NCBI RefSeq assembly: GCF_017591425.1
Contig: NW_024466607.1
Span: 17,306,501-17,370,500 of the forward strand
Direction of reading: 5' to 3'
DNA from: Ochotona curzoniae
Taxonomy: Eukaryota; Chordata; Mammalia; Lagomorpha; Ochotonidae
DNA: 64,000 nt
Shown here in pieces: positions 1-11,927 of this stretch (the first letter of the stretch is position 1; each line of letters begins with the position of its first letter). A program made the translations under genes and the position numbers. The notes under the pieces were generated by a model that was given only the letters and a program-made list of their open reading frames with translations, ran no database searches and was not told where the DNA came from.

Positions 1-71
1 CTCCTGCCCTCAGAGGGTCCCTGGCCACACCTATGACAGGGAGCACTGGTGAGTTCCCCACTGTGTTTCAG

Positions 72-3000
72 AGGACCCCAAGAATCCAGAGCTGGAGTAT
101 AAATGGTGTGAGGTTGGTGTCCTGGATTATGATGAGGAGAAGAAGCTGTATCTGGTGCACAAGACAGACAAGAGAGGCCTAGTGCGAGATGAGATGGGAA
201 ACCCCATCCTGAACGGTGGGCTCACTGCTGAAGGTAATGTCTCAATGCCTCCGCAACCCCTGCTCAGGCTGGCCCAGAGTGTCACCGGTTGAGGTCCGAC
301 TTCCACTTAGGTTGAGGTGCTCTGTCAACCAACAAGTGGGCCCACCACTCAGAGACTCCTGCAGGACATAGAGCCACTGTTAGTATGTCACTTTTGAGCA
401 GCTGGCAGAGCCCCCTTTAGCATGAGGCTGAAAGGAAGCCTGAGGTCCATCCTGGATGTGCCATCATGGAGAAATGGTCACCCCGTCCTCCTTGTCCCAG
501 CACAGTTCCTCCTGGTTCACAAGGTGCTTTGCCAATTGCACGGGGCACCCTGTGAGGGGAGGCGGTCAGGGCAGGGAGTGCTGCGGTAACCCAGTACACA
601 GAAAAGACTGGCAGCCAGCCCATGCACCCCTAACGCCGCCCTAGGCTGGAACACAGCACTTGGGATTCTGGAGCCTGATTGTGTGTCCCCTCCTCCCCCA
701 GGGAGGCCACCCCTTCTGCCTTGTCAGTACTGGGTGCCCCGGGTCCAACTCCTCTTCTGTGCCGAGGACCCCCATGTGTTCACACAGCGCGTAGTCCAGG
801 CCAACGCCGCACGCAAGGAAACGGAGGCGCTGCTGCGCTACAACCTGTACGTGGACTGCATGCCCTGTGATGGCCAGCAGCTCATCAATGAGCAGAGCCT
901 GAGCAGGATCAAGCAGTGGGCCATGAGCACACCCCGGATGCGCAAGGGGCCCCGGTAAGTCCCCCCACTGGACCTTTCCCTCTTCCTCAGGGAGCCTCGG
1001 AACTCTTGGCTGGCAGTGCAGACTCAAGGCTTCTTATTCTGTCCCAAGGTCTCTGACACGTTTCTGCCATTTTAATGCTGGTACCCACCTGCTCCCAGAT
1101 TGGCCATCTGGAGCCTTGGATGCAGGCTGACTTCTGTGTCCTGTTGACACGTTCCTGTCACTCTCTGAGCGTGTCCTAACTTTGAGGCACAGCCACAGAC
1201 TCACATTGAACTTTGTGATGCAGCTCAGAAGTAAGCGACTTCTGCCCCAGGGGCCCTGGCTCTGCCTAAGTGGGGGATGGTTTTCAGAAGCTGAGAGCTG
1301 GGAGCTGAATGTTCATCGCTGCTGAAAAATCGTTTGTTTGAGTCTCATTGGGTGGACAGATCTGGAAATCACATCACATCATCTTATCGTATTGCATTAC
1401 ATGGTATATATCCTCCACTCACACCCAAGCCTTTTGCTTTAGGCATTTATCTAGCTGTTACAAACCCTGAGTTCATGCTGACAGCCCCTCTCACCTTATG
1501 TATCGGTCACTCTCTTCCCCGGAAGAAAACTGGATCCTTTTGCTCACTTGTGTAGGGACTGGACTGCTCAGTCCTAGAACAGAGAAAGAATTTTTGACTT
1601 GCAAATCCAGACTCTTTAGGAGAGCTCAAAGTAATCCTCTTGTGTGTTGCTTTTTTGTCTTTAGCCTGGGGCTACATAGTTCTGCAGTCAAAAGTTGCTT
1701 GATTTCATCTTCCCCACCTGCTTCACTCTTCACTTGATGAAATAGAGCTTGATTAATTTCTGTGTTGTCCTTTCCATAGTTTTATTGCATAAATAATCAG
1801 AAGATATATCAATTTCAGACATATCAATTTCATATTAAAAGATGTGTGTTTTTAAATTTGTGTTTTCTTGCACTGTGCTAGTTAAACCTACAAAACATGC
1901 TGGAAATCAGAAATCAGGCCCCATCTGTTTGTTGAGATTAGCTTCATTTTCATCTTTAAAAAAAAACTGCACAGTACTGCATTGTGTGAATATATCATCA
2001 CTTACACACCTGTTCTCTGATATATGGAAATTTGGGTCATTTTCATTATTTTGAAATTGTAAATGTGGTAGTAAATAATTTTGTACATTTATGTGATGAA
2101 ATCTAGCTTTTGGGTAAGGTCTTTAAAACCTTTAAAAAATTATCTAGGGCTTGGTGCAATGGCTCAAATGTCTAATCCTTCTTCAAATGCAGGCATCCCA
2201 TATAGGTGCTGGTTCAAGTCTTGGCTGTTTCACTTCCCATCCTCCTTGTGACCTGAGAAAGCAGCAGAAGATGGCCCAAAACCTGGGATCCTGTGCTCAC
2301 ATGGGAGATCCAGGAGAAACTCATGGCTCCTGGCTTCAGACTGTTTAAGCTCTAGCCATTGTGGTCACTTGGGTAATGAATCAACAGATGGAAAATCAAT
2401 CTTTCTCTCTTTTTCCCTGCAAATCTGCATTTGCAATAAAGAAGATTTATTTATTTTTTTTTATTGGAAAGGCAGATCAGATTTACCTAGAAAAGGAAAG
2501 ACTGAAATAAAGATCTTCCATCCATTGATTCACTCTCCACATGGCCGCAATGGCTGGAGCTGAGCTGATCTGAAGCCAGGAGCCAGGAGCTGCCTTTCTC
2601 ACACGGGTGCAGGGTACCAAGGCTTTGGCCCATCCTCTGTTGCTTTCCAGGTTGTAAGCAGGGAGCTGGATGGGAAGTGGAACAGTCGGGACACACACTG
2701 GCACCCATATCGGATCCCAGTGCATTTAAGAAAAGGATTTAGCTATAGGGCCATTGCACCAGGTCCAAAAATAAATATTTTTTAAAAGGTCTACAAATGT
2801 ATTTATCTGTTGAAAAGCTAAAGTCACAGGAAGAGAAGAGAGTCCCTGATCTTAAGGAACTGTAACCTGAAAAATAAAGAATTTATATATAAAAAAGGGA
2901 AAAATTGAAAAATAAATATAAGAACGTATGAGCTAAATTAAAAAAAAAAGAAAAAGAAAAGAAAGAGGGCCTGGTGGCATGGCCTAGTGGCTGAAGTCTT

Positions 3001-6000
3001 CACCTTGAATGCATGGGGATCCCATATGGGTGCCGGTTCTAATCCTGGCAGCTCCGCTTTCCATCCAGCTCCCTGCTTATGGCCTGGGAAAGCAGTTGAG
3101 GACGGACCAGTGCTTTGGGATTCTGCACCCATGTGGGAGATGCAGAGAAAGTTCCCGGCTCCTGGCTTTGGGTACCGCACTGGCCAAGAATGTGCTGTGG
3201 GGATTGAGATTCTTTCCTCGGGTGTGATTCCTAGAGCTGACATGGCCCATTCAGAGGGTGGCAGGTGCAGGATGGAGGGAGAGCTCACCGGACAGAGTTA
3301 AGCAGCAGAGTAGCCTTGCCTGCAAGGGGCAGAGGAGCCCAGGCAGAAGCCTGGCATCTGTGGCTCCTGGAGTATGTCCTAAGTGAGTGAGTGAAGGCTG
3401 TGTGAGGACTGGTAGTGTGCCACCTTGTCCAAGGCCTAGTTAGCCAGAGCCCAGGGCAGGGTAGTCAGCAGGGTACCCTGAATTCTTGGTGTCTTCCCCC
3501 ACACCATAGGCTTACAGAATGGATGCAGGGGAGCTCTGTGATTGACACCCCCTTCTGACCCACTAATCCCAGTGCAGTGGGGGAGAGGTACAAGCACTGA
3601 ACTCCTTGCCCCAACTCCCACTGCTCTGGGGTCTACCCTTGGCTCCCAGGCACTGGCAGCAGAAACTGAATGGGTTCCCCAGTAGGAGCCCAGCAGGGGC
3701 CAGTGTCCAGACTGTAGCAGCTTCCAGGGGAGGGTAAGGATTGGACACTTTGGGGAGCAGAGGCCTCTGTGGGTACTCTTGGCTGGTTCCATGACCCTCA
3801 CTGCCTCAGTGCATTTACCCAGCAGACATCCTGTGGTACAGTCCTTGGGCTCAAGGGCTCTACCACCCCTCCAGACAGTTGCTGTCAGCACTACCACCCC
3901 CTATTTCCCAAAGGAGGAACTAGGGTACAGATGGATGAGCTAATTGTCCATGTGTGACTGTCAATTGATGCCCTACCTCACTCTATACTGCCTGCCTCCC
4001 ACCTCCTGGATGGGTTAGGCTGTCCTAGGCCAGCCTAGGCTGGGCTGGACAGGGCTGGGCTGGGCTAGGCAAGGCAAGGCTGACCCAAGAGAGGACAAGG
4101 AGGATGACCAAAGCTTGAAGGCAGAAGGGCATAGTCAGGGATGGCTTACTGAGGGAGGTGCACTTGAACTAAGCCTCCTGGGCTGGAAAGCAAAGAAGCA
4201 CAGGGGAGAGCTCTAGGTGGGTGAGATGTTGAGTGGAGAGCACTCTAAAGCCAGAGCAAGAGCACCTGCATGACAGCCCTTGCAATTTGGCCATCTGGGT
4301 TCTGAACCACAGACATACTGTCTTTCATTGTGTTGTGTGTGCACTCAGTGTCCATGTCTTGGGCCTCTGGGGGAACACTGGTCTGTGCCAACTGCAGAAG
4401 TGATTGCCTGCTAGTCCCCACTCCTCCTACCTCACCAACACCACATCCTCATATTTGCTTGCTGTCCAATGGGCAGCCCCTACTGAGCAGTGTCAGAAGC
4501 ACTGGAAAAGGATTCATTTGGGGAACTTGAATTGAGCCTGCCCTCCTCCAGAGGAGAGGGGCTGTGCCAGGGATATAACCCACCCTGCTCCTCCTCCCCC
4601 AACACCCTCACTGTGGAGAGGGGTCCAGGTTACTGTGGCAGAGCAGGGTCTGGGCAAGTGAGAGTGTGGTCACCAGAGGGCATAGTGCATGCACAGGTTG
4701 TTGGTGTGTAAGGACCCCATGCCTCCCAGGGACTCAATGGCTGCAAAGTGTTTCCCACTCCTAGCTACTGTGAGTCCTGGGGGGAGCCCCCAAGCTCATG
4801 TCCCCAGGTCTGCAGGGCATGAGCAGTGACTTTGACTTCTAATCTATCGGCTCTGTGGGCAGGGTTCTGGAGTACCTCAACAGACTGGCCAAGGAAGTGA
4901 GTCTGGACTACGAGCGGAGCATGAACAAAATCATCTTTGATCGGGTTGTGTCTTCCAAGCCTGACACCTTCCACTATGTGACCCTGCCCACGAAGGAAGA
5001 GGAAAAGGTGCCCGAGCAAGGTGAGGTCAGGGCTCCCTCCCGCCTCTCACTCTAAGACCACCTGTCCTGCTGGCCTGACACTCTCCACACCTAAACAGGC
5101 TGCTGCCTGGAGGGCTCTGGGGAGAGAGGAGTCAGAGGAGGAAGAGGAAGTCTCTTTTTCAAATATGGGCCCAGAAGTGGCAAGGTCCAGGGGCACCCAA
5201 GAAGGCAGCCATTCTGCCCCAATCACCTGATTGGGGGATTCCATGTACTCTTCCTGCTTTGGCAAGGGCTGGGCTGGCCTATTTGTGGCCTTGTTGGATA
5301 TGGGACAGACAAGGTCTCAGAACCCTGGGTTCCCCAAAGCCCTGTTTGCTCTGAGCAAAGCAGTCCCCTGCTCATGTTATCGCTTGGATCCAGCTTCCTA
5401 TCCGAGCAGGAGACCTCAACAGGCTCACAAAAAAAGCAGGATTAAAAGTCATTTTCATTTCCATGAATATCCTGAAGACCCTTCGTCTTCCTGTGTGCCG
5501 TGCCTGGACCTCAGGGTGGCGCGTGGATGGCTGGCATTCCTAGAGATCCTTGTGCCTGCGCCTTTTGTCCAGGGCATTCCATAGCAGTTCCCCAGAGACC
5601 TCATGGTTGTGTGCAGCATGGGGAGCTTGTCTCATCCAGTCTCCCAAATGGTCTGTGCCTAGGGAAACCTGGAAGGAATTCCCCCATCCAGCTCAATAGG
5701 AAGCCTCTCCAGGGATACGGGGGCAGGCTGTGGGAAAGAGGCCTTTGAAAGCAGAGGCAACTCTTTTGGGAGAGGACTCAGGAGGCCTAGACCTTTAGAT
5801 CATGCTGCCCTCTGCTATAGCCCAGACAGGTCTGACACTGGTTCTTGGGGGGCTCCCCCATTCCCACAGGGCTGGTGAGTGTTCCCGAGTACCCCTTCTG
5901 GGAGCAGAAGGAAGACTTCACTTTTGTGTCCCTGCTCACCCGGCCGGAAGTCATCACAGCCCTGAGCAAGGTGCGGGCTGAATGCAACAAAGTGACCGCC

Positions 6001-9000
6001 ATGTCCCTGTTCCACTCAAGCCTATCCAAGTCCAGCCGCCTGGAGGAGTTTGAGCAGATCCAGTCACAGACCTTCTCGCAGGTGCTTGGGAGTGGATGGG
6101 CAGGTGCAGGCCCGCAGCAGGGACCATGGGGAAGTATGGGCTGTGAGACGATGCCCATCTCACACCATGCCTCAGCTGCTTTGCTAGACCCTGTTGGGGG
6201 CCAGTCAGGGGGTCCAGGATGACAGGTCATCTGGGAGAGAAAAGAGAACCAGGGCAGGCTCCCCTTCCTGTCCTGCTGCAACAGGCCCTGATGTTAGGCA
6301 GGAACCCCATGCACACCTGTACTAACCTGAGGATCGGGGTATGAGGAAAGTGGGGTGTAGCCTCTCTGTGCTCTGTCTCTGCCTCTCTTGTCTCTCTTTC
6401 CTGTCTGCAGGAAAATCTTTGTTTCTGCCATCCCTTTCTGCTCCCTGAGCGGCCCTTCACCACCACAAGGCCTTGATGGGCAGGGCTTGGCCCCAAGCCA
6501 TCATGGGGGAGATTCCTCCATCTTTGGAGATTCATTCCAGCTGTGGCCCGGGGATCCCACCAGGGCGCTCACATCATGACACCTGTGCCCACACAGGTGC
6601 AGATGTTTCTCAAGGACAGTTGGGTCAGCACGCTGAAGGTAGCCATGCGTAGCAGCCTGCGTGACATGAGCAAGGGCTGGTACAACCTCTATGAGACCAA
6701 CTGGGAGGTGTACCTCATGTCAAAGCTGCGCAAGCTGATGGAGCTGATCAAGTATATGCTGCAGGACACGCTGCGTTTCCTGGTGCAGGACTCATTAGCC
6801 AGCTTTGCGCAGTTCATCAATGACGCCTGCTATAGTGTGCTTGACTGCACCGAGGACATGGTCTGGGGCGAGGACTTAGTAAACAGCCCCTACAGGTAGG
6901 GCCCAGTGGGACAGAGATACCATACCTCCAGAGCTCAGTTGTGTCTGCCAAGCAGGCTCCAGTGGTGGTTGGGGTGGTGGCAATTGGGGCTGGGGGGCTA
7001 GGATGGTTGGGACCAGGACAGCCAGGACCAGAGAGGGAGAGAGAGGTTGATTCCTATCTGGTTTACTCCTAAAATGTGCACAACAGCTGTACTGGGCTAG
7101 GTCTTCCATGAAGCTAGGTCTGTTGAACCATCATCTGTGGTCTTTCCAGGTGCACATTACTGGGCTAGAATCCAGAATTTAGCTTTGACTCAAACCCCAA
7201 GCACTCTTGATGGGGGATGTGGGCATTCCCCACAGGGTGCTGACCACACTGCTCTGAATAGTGTCCTTTGAGCGCTTGTCATGAATCAGGAGACAGACAG
7301 AGCCGTAGCCAAATTGGGCTGGGGCTGTGATTGTGATGGACATGGGGGCTGGTCCTGACACCGGGTCAAGGACAAGCTAACTTGGGCACTAAGACCCGAG
7401 TGGTGATATGATCAGAGGTATAAGGGACCTGGCTGGACATGGACTTGAAGGATGTCTGAGGTTAACCTCTGAGGTCAAGGGTGATGCCTCTGGGAACTGT
7501 CCCACTGACCTGCTGTGATGGCTCAGATCAGGGGTAGGAGTCTTTTTCCCTGGGGCACCTGTGAGAGGGGCAGTGGAACTTGTTTGGTCCCAGATCTTTC
7601 TGGCCACCTGGAGGTCATTGAAAGCCAAAGCTGGAGGAGTTAGCAGGCCTCCTCCAGTCCTCTACCTGCAGTCAGGCCAGCTGTTTTCCCTTCAGGCCCC
7701 GGAAGAATCCCCTGTTCATCGTGGACCTGGTGCTGGACAGCTCAGGGGTGCACTACAGCACACCTCTGGAGCAGTTTGAGACATCGCTGCTCAACCTCTT
7801 CGACAAGGGCATCCTGGCCACCCATGCTGTGCCCCAGCTGGAGAAGGTACTGACTGCAGCTTGTATGGAGCCCAGGGCCCCTGCTGCTCAGGCTATCAAT
7901 GACTCCTGAACCTCAAGGCACTGCCACAAACACCAGGGCAGCCAGACACCCCAGTGTAACCTCCTGGCTGGTGGCTGCTGGGTAATATATACTCAGATAA
8001 GGCTCTCTCCATGAGCTGACTCTAAAGCATTAACTTGACCCACTATTGCAAGGGTTGGGATCAGCATCATGTGGGTACTGAATATCAAAGCTGTCCTTGT
8101 ATCTCCACACTTGCTGGCCTGCTCCAGCCATGGTATGTCTGACCAGGTCTCTCTGCCAGCTCTCCCCAGCTCCTAGACTCTTTATTTATCTCAAGAGGCT
8201 GAACAGCCACCTGACAGGCACACCATAGGTATTGAGGGTCCTGCAAATCACTGCTGCTTTGTACAGTGTATGTTGCCCTCAGGCCTAAGAGCCTGCATGA
8301 CTCATGGCCCATTGCTGGTTACACAGAGCAATCAAGGACCTGATTCCTTGCTGCTGCTCCTATGCCTGGCCCTGGCCTGAGTCAGGCCCAGGCAGAGGCA
8401 GATGCTGCCCATGGACAGACTTCCTGGAATCTTTTAGCTTTGTAGGGTCTGTGGATGCCCAGCCAGCCTCATGTTGTACCCTGGGCTTGGCCATATTGCT
8501 TCCCACCCAGTCTCTAGGCCACGTCCTGCTGCTGCTTGCTCTGTCCCTTGGAAGAAACCCCTACCCACATCTTCAGCCCCTGCTCTTGCCACCTACCCTG
8601 GTGCTTCCCCTGCAGCTGGTGATGGAGGACATCTTCATCAGTGGAGACCCACTGCTGGAGTCTGTGGGGCTGCATGAGCCACTGGTAGAGGAACTGCGGG
8701 CTGTGATCGCCAATGCCATCCGCAAGGCCATGATCCCTCTGCAGGCCTATGCCAAGGAGTACAGGAAGTACCTGGACCTGCACAATAACGACATCGCCTC
8801 CTTTCTCAAGTTCGTGCTGGGTGTGCCGTGTGTCTACATGTGTGTGTGTCCCCCACCTGCCCACTTGCATGCCCTGCTCACCACCTGTCTCCTCACACCT
8901 GTGCACCATCCGCAGGGCCTACCAGGCCCAGCCCCCTTCGGCCCAGGAGGTGCGAGAGGTGGTGCTCAACCACCTGCGGGAGAAAGACATCCTGGACAAC

Positions 9001-9490
9001 TGTCTGCCCAGCAGCATCGTCATTGGGCCCTTCTATATCAACATCAGCAATGTCAAAAAGAGCCTGTCCAAGAAGCTCAAAGCCCTGTCCACTTCCATGC
9101 TGGACATTCTGGCCAAGAACCTGCACAAGGAGGTGGACAGTGTGAGTGCCCACCTGCCGGGCCACAGGGAAACCCCCATCACGGGGACAGGGAGCAGGTG
9201 TCTACAGGTATTTGGGCTGATGGAGCCACCTGCACTGGTACGCACCTCTCTGTGAAGAACTTTCCCATGTGGGAGATTGCTGCTTCCCAGATTTCAGGAG
9301 ACCTGGGAGGTCCAGTCACAAGGCACCCTGGCATGTATCATTTCATGGAGCTGAGAGCAGGCAGATGCAGGCCTCAGATATTCTGAGCATGGGGTCAGAG
9401 TGAGAGGTGGCTCAGCTAGGGAGTGACACACACATGAGGCCTCAGCACTCCAGAGAGCCTGCTGAGAGCTCACCACTTGGAAAGCAACAC

Positions 9491-9546
<56 letters not shown>

Positions 9547-11927
9547 GTTGCATGCCTATGTGCATGTGTGTGTGTGTGTATGGTTGCATGCCTATGTGTG
9601 TGTGTGTGAGTATTACATTCTGGAGACTCTTGAGTCTGAAAAGGAGGCTGAGGTCCTGGGGCAGGCACAGAAGGGCACACCTGCCCCCAGCTTGCTGCTC
9701 TCCTTGCCAGATCTGTGAGGCCTTCCGTGGCATCAGCCGAAAGATCTATGAGAAGCCCAACAGCATTGAAGAGCTGGCTGAGCTGCGGGAGTGGATGAAG
9801 GGCATCCCTGAGCAGCTGGTGGGGCTGGAGGTAAGGCTGGCACACAATCCTGGGGCTGCAAGGCATTGAGTTTCTGGGCCTGGGATCAGAAGCCTGGGGA
9901 ATGGCAGGTGGAATTCAGGGGTCATGAACTCAGGGTGTGGTGGAGGTTTGGAGTTAGGCTGTTTGTGAGGCCAAAGGGCAGAAGGATTGGGGTTGAGGGA
10001 GCAGACATCATAGGTATAGTGGCCATTGACCTTGGAGTTTTGAGCCTAATGCTGGCCTTGAACTCCACAACTCCTCCCCTGCTCCAGACCTCCCTTTGAA
10101 AAAGGACAGCCCCTCCCCACTACAAGCCAGCCATCACCTCCCATCTCTGGCCCTTATACCAATCTCATTAGTCCCTGCCCCCTGCAGGAGCGTATTGTGA
10201 AGGTCATGGATGACTACCAGATCATGGATGAGTTCCTTTACAACCTCAGCACAGATGACTTCAACGACAAGTGAGTGGAGCTTGGATTCCCATAGTGGAC
10301 AGCTGGTTGGGTGGCAGGGGGCTAAGGCTAAATTCTGAGCTTCAGAGGTCTATCAGGGTCCCAGCTGGTGCAGGCTGTGCTATTACCAGGAGTCCAAGAG
10401 GCCATGTTTTCCCCCAGGACCTGGGGACAGGCAGGATCAGGTGGCCAAGAAGACAGTAGGAAGTGCCTGTTTGCCCGAGGCCTAGATTCCCCTGTTGGGA
10501 TGTAAGGTCCTTGGGAGACTTGAAAGGAGGCAAAACCAGCCTGGTAGGTCTCTGGGGAAGGACACTTGGCCCCCTGTGGGAAATGGCTTCCAGGGCTCTC
10601 TTCCAACCAAACCTTGTGGAGACCACCAAAAAGCCCTGCCTCAGCCCTGCCTCACAGATGAATGGGGGTGGTAGCCTTCAGAACATCAGGGACCCAGCCT
10701 AATGGGACCATCCTCTTCTCTGGGGACCCGTTCCTTAGGTTGGCTGCAGGTAGAAGCCCTGAATTCCGCAGTACACATCCCTATGTCAGCTGGGCAGAGG
10801 GGATGGGTCTGAGAGGAGGGGAGTGGCCCTGGTGGCCCTAGTAGGTCCACAGAAGAGGTGCAGGCTGGAGCCTGGTGCATTGCCTCATCTGAAGTAAAGC
10901 CCCTCCAGTCTTATAGCTTACGAAGGGAATTCGGGTTTCATCCCTTCATTTCCCTTGCGCACTTGCGTGGCTGCATTAGATCTGTATCTCACAAGACAGC
11001 TGCAGCAGCTCTTAGGGACCAGGGCAGGGTCAGCTTCCCCAGCTGTGGCAGTGGAGCTCAATTTGGACTTTATTGTTAGCCAGCTGCAGTCTGGATTCTC
11101 TCCATGCCCCATCCTCCTGCCTGTCCTGGAACCACACACACACCCTCCATCCCTAATTGCAGCTGTACTGTTTCCTCCCATTCCCCATCCTGGACAGGTG
11201 GGCTGCCAGCTACTGGCCCTCTAAGATCCTTGGGCAGATGGAGATGGTGCGGCAACAGCACATTGAGGAAGAGGAGAAGTTCCGCAAGATCCAGCTCATG
11301 GATCAGAACAACTTCCAGGAGAAGCTGGAAGGACTGCAGGTGCGGTGCTGCCCACCATGTACGCACACACAAGCACGTGCAAGTGTACCTGGTGCTTGGG
11401 GGCCTGGCCTTGTTTCTCGCATCTGGGAGGAACCCTGTTTCCATGTGATAAATGGGTGTACCACCGAGTCAGCAGCCAGAAGAACAAACTACAAGACCAG
11501 AGAGATAATAGTGTAGTAAACTCCAGAAAAATCCAGAAGAGTAAAGATACCAACTCTTCCATTGTGGGAATGGGAAGTGGACACAGTTCTCTGGGCCAGG
11601 GCCCACCCTGGCCTGGCCGCATTGCTACCAGGCAGCAGCTGGCCTGGGCAGGATAGGCATTGTGCCACCCCAACAGGCAGGGCTCCCACAGAATAGAGAA
11701 GAGTTGATGCCCTGGTGTCTCAGGTTCCCTGGGTGTGGGTAGCTCACAAATCCTTGCTCTTTGGCCCACAGCTGGTGGTAGCTGGCTTCTCTACCCACGT
11801 TGAGATTGCGCGTGCCCACGAGATTGCCAATGAGGTGCGCAGAGTCAAGAAGCAGCTGAAGGACTGCCAGCAGCTGGCGGCACTCTACAACAACCGTGAG
11901 CGCATCTTCGGCCTGCCCATCACCAAT
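72..11927 (+). CDS. DNAH1: DNAH1 exons for the stem (tail), window exons 1-12
   Basis: Exons: 72-233, 702-954, 4863-5020, 5870-6081, 6597-6895, 7696-7846, 8616-8809, 8916-9141, 9711-9830, 10188-10270, 11198-11339, 11772-11927. They encode about 718 residues of the N-terminal stem, which in dyneins carries dimerisation and intermediate/light-chain contacts and docks the arm on the A-tubule. Recognisable stretches include [17 protein letters not shown] and [18 protein letters not shown], a charged helical segment. The first exon starts in phase 1 (a base from an upstream exon is needed). The donor after 8809 is the weak GTTCGT; it is supported because it joins SFLK to AYQAQ in frame. Introns in this block over 300 bp other than 955-4862 and 9142-9710 show no gene or recognisable repeat. 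Confidence 0.93.

Larger units (their letters stand above)
955..4862 (+). other. DNAH1: Largest DNAH1 intron in the window
   Basis: This 3.9-kb intron holds an old L1-like fragment, three lagomorph SINEs, a MIR-like piece near 3820-3960 and a GGGCT-rich low-complexity patch at 4010-4083. I find no alternative exon with protein support. Confidence 0.7.

Noticed and set aside
3009..3301. Short ORFs inside SINE copies (also near 2987, 23058, 41604)
   Set aside because: They repeat between SINE copies and reflect the shared repeat sequence rather than genes.
8304..9386. 360-codon open frame on the plus strand
   Set aside because: It is intron read-through that joins DNAH1 exon 8616-8809 to out-of-frame sequence; the true protein uses the splice at 8810/8915.
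9294..9866. 190-codon minus-strand ORF with Thr-His repeats
   Set aside because: Produced by the TG/CA microsatellite and the antisense of a DNAH1 exon.
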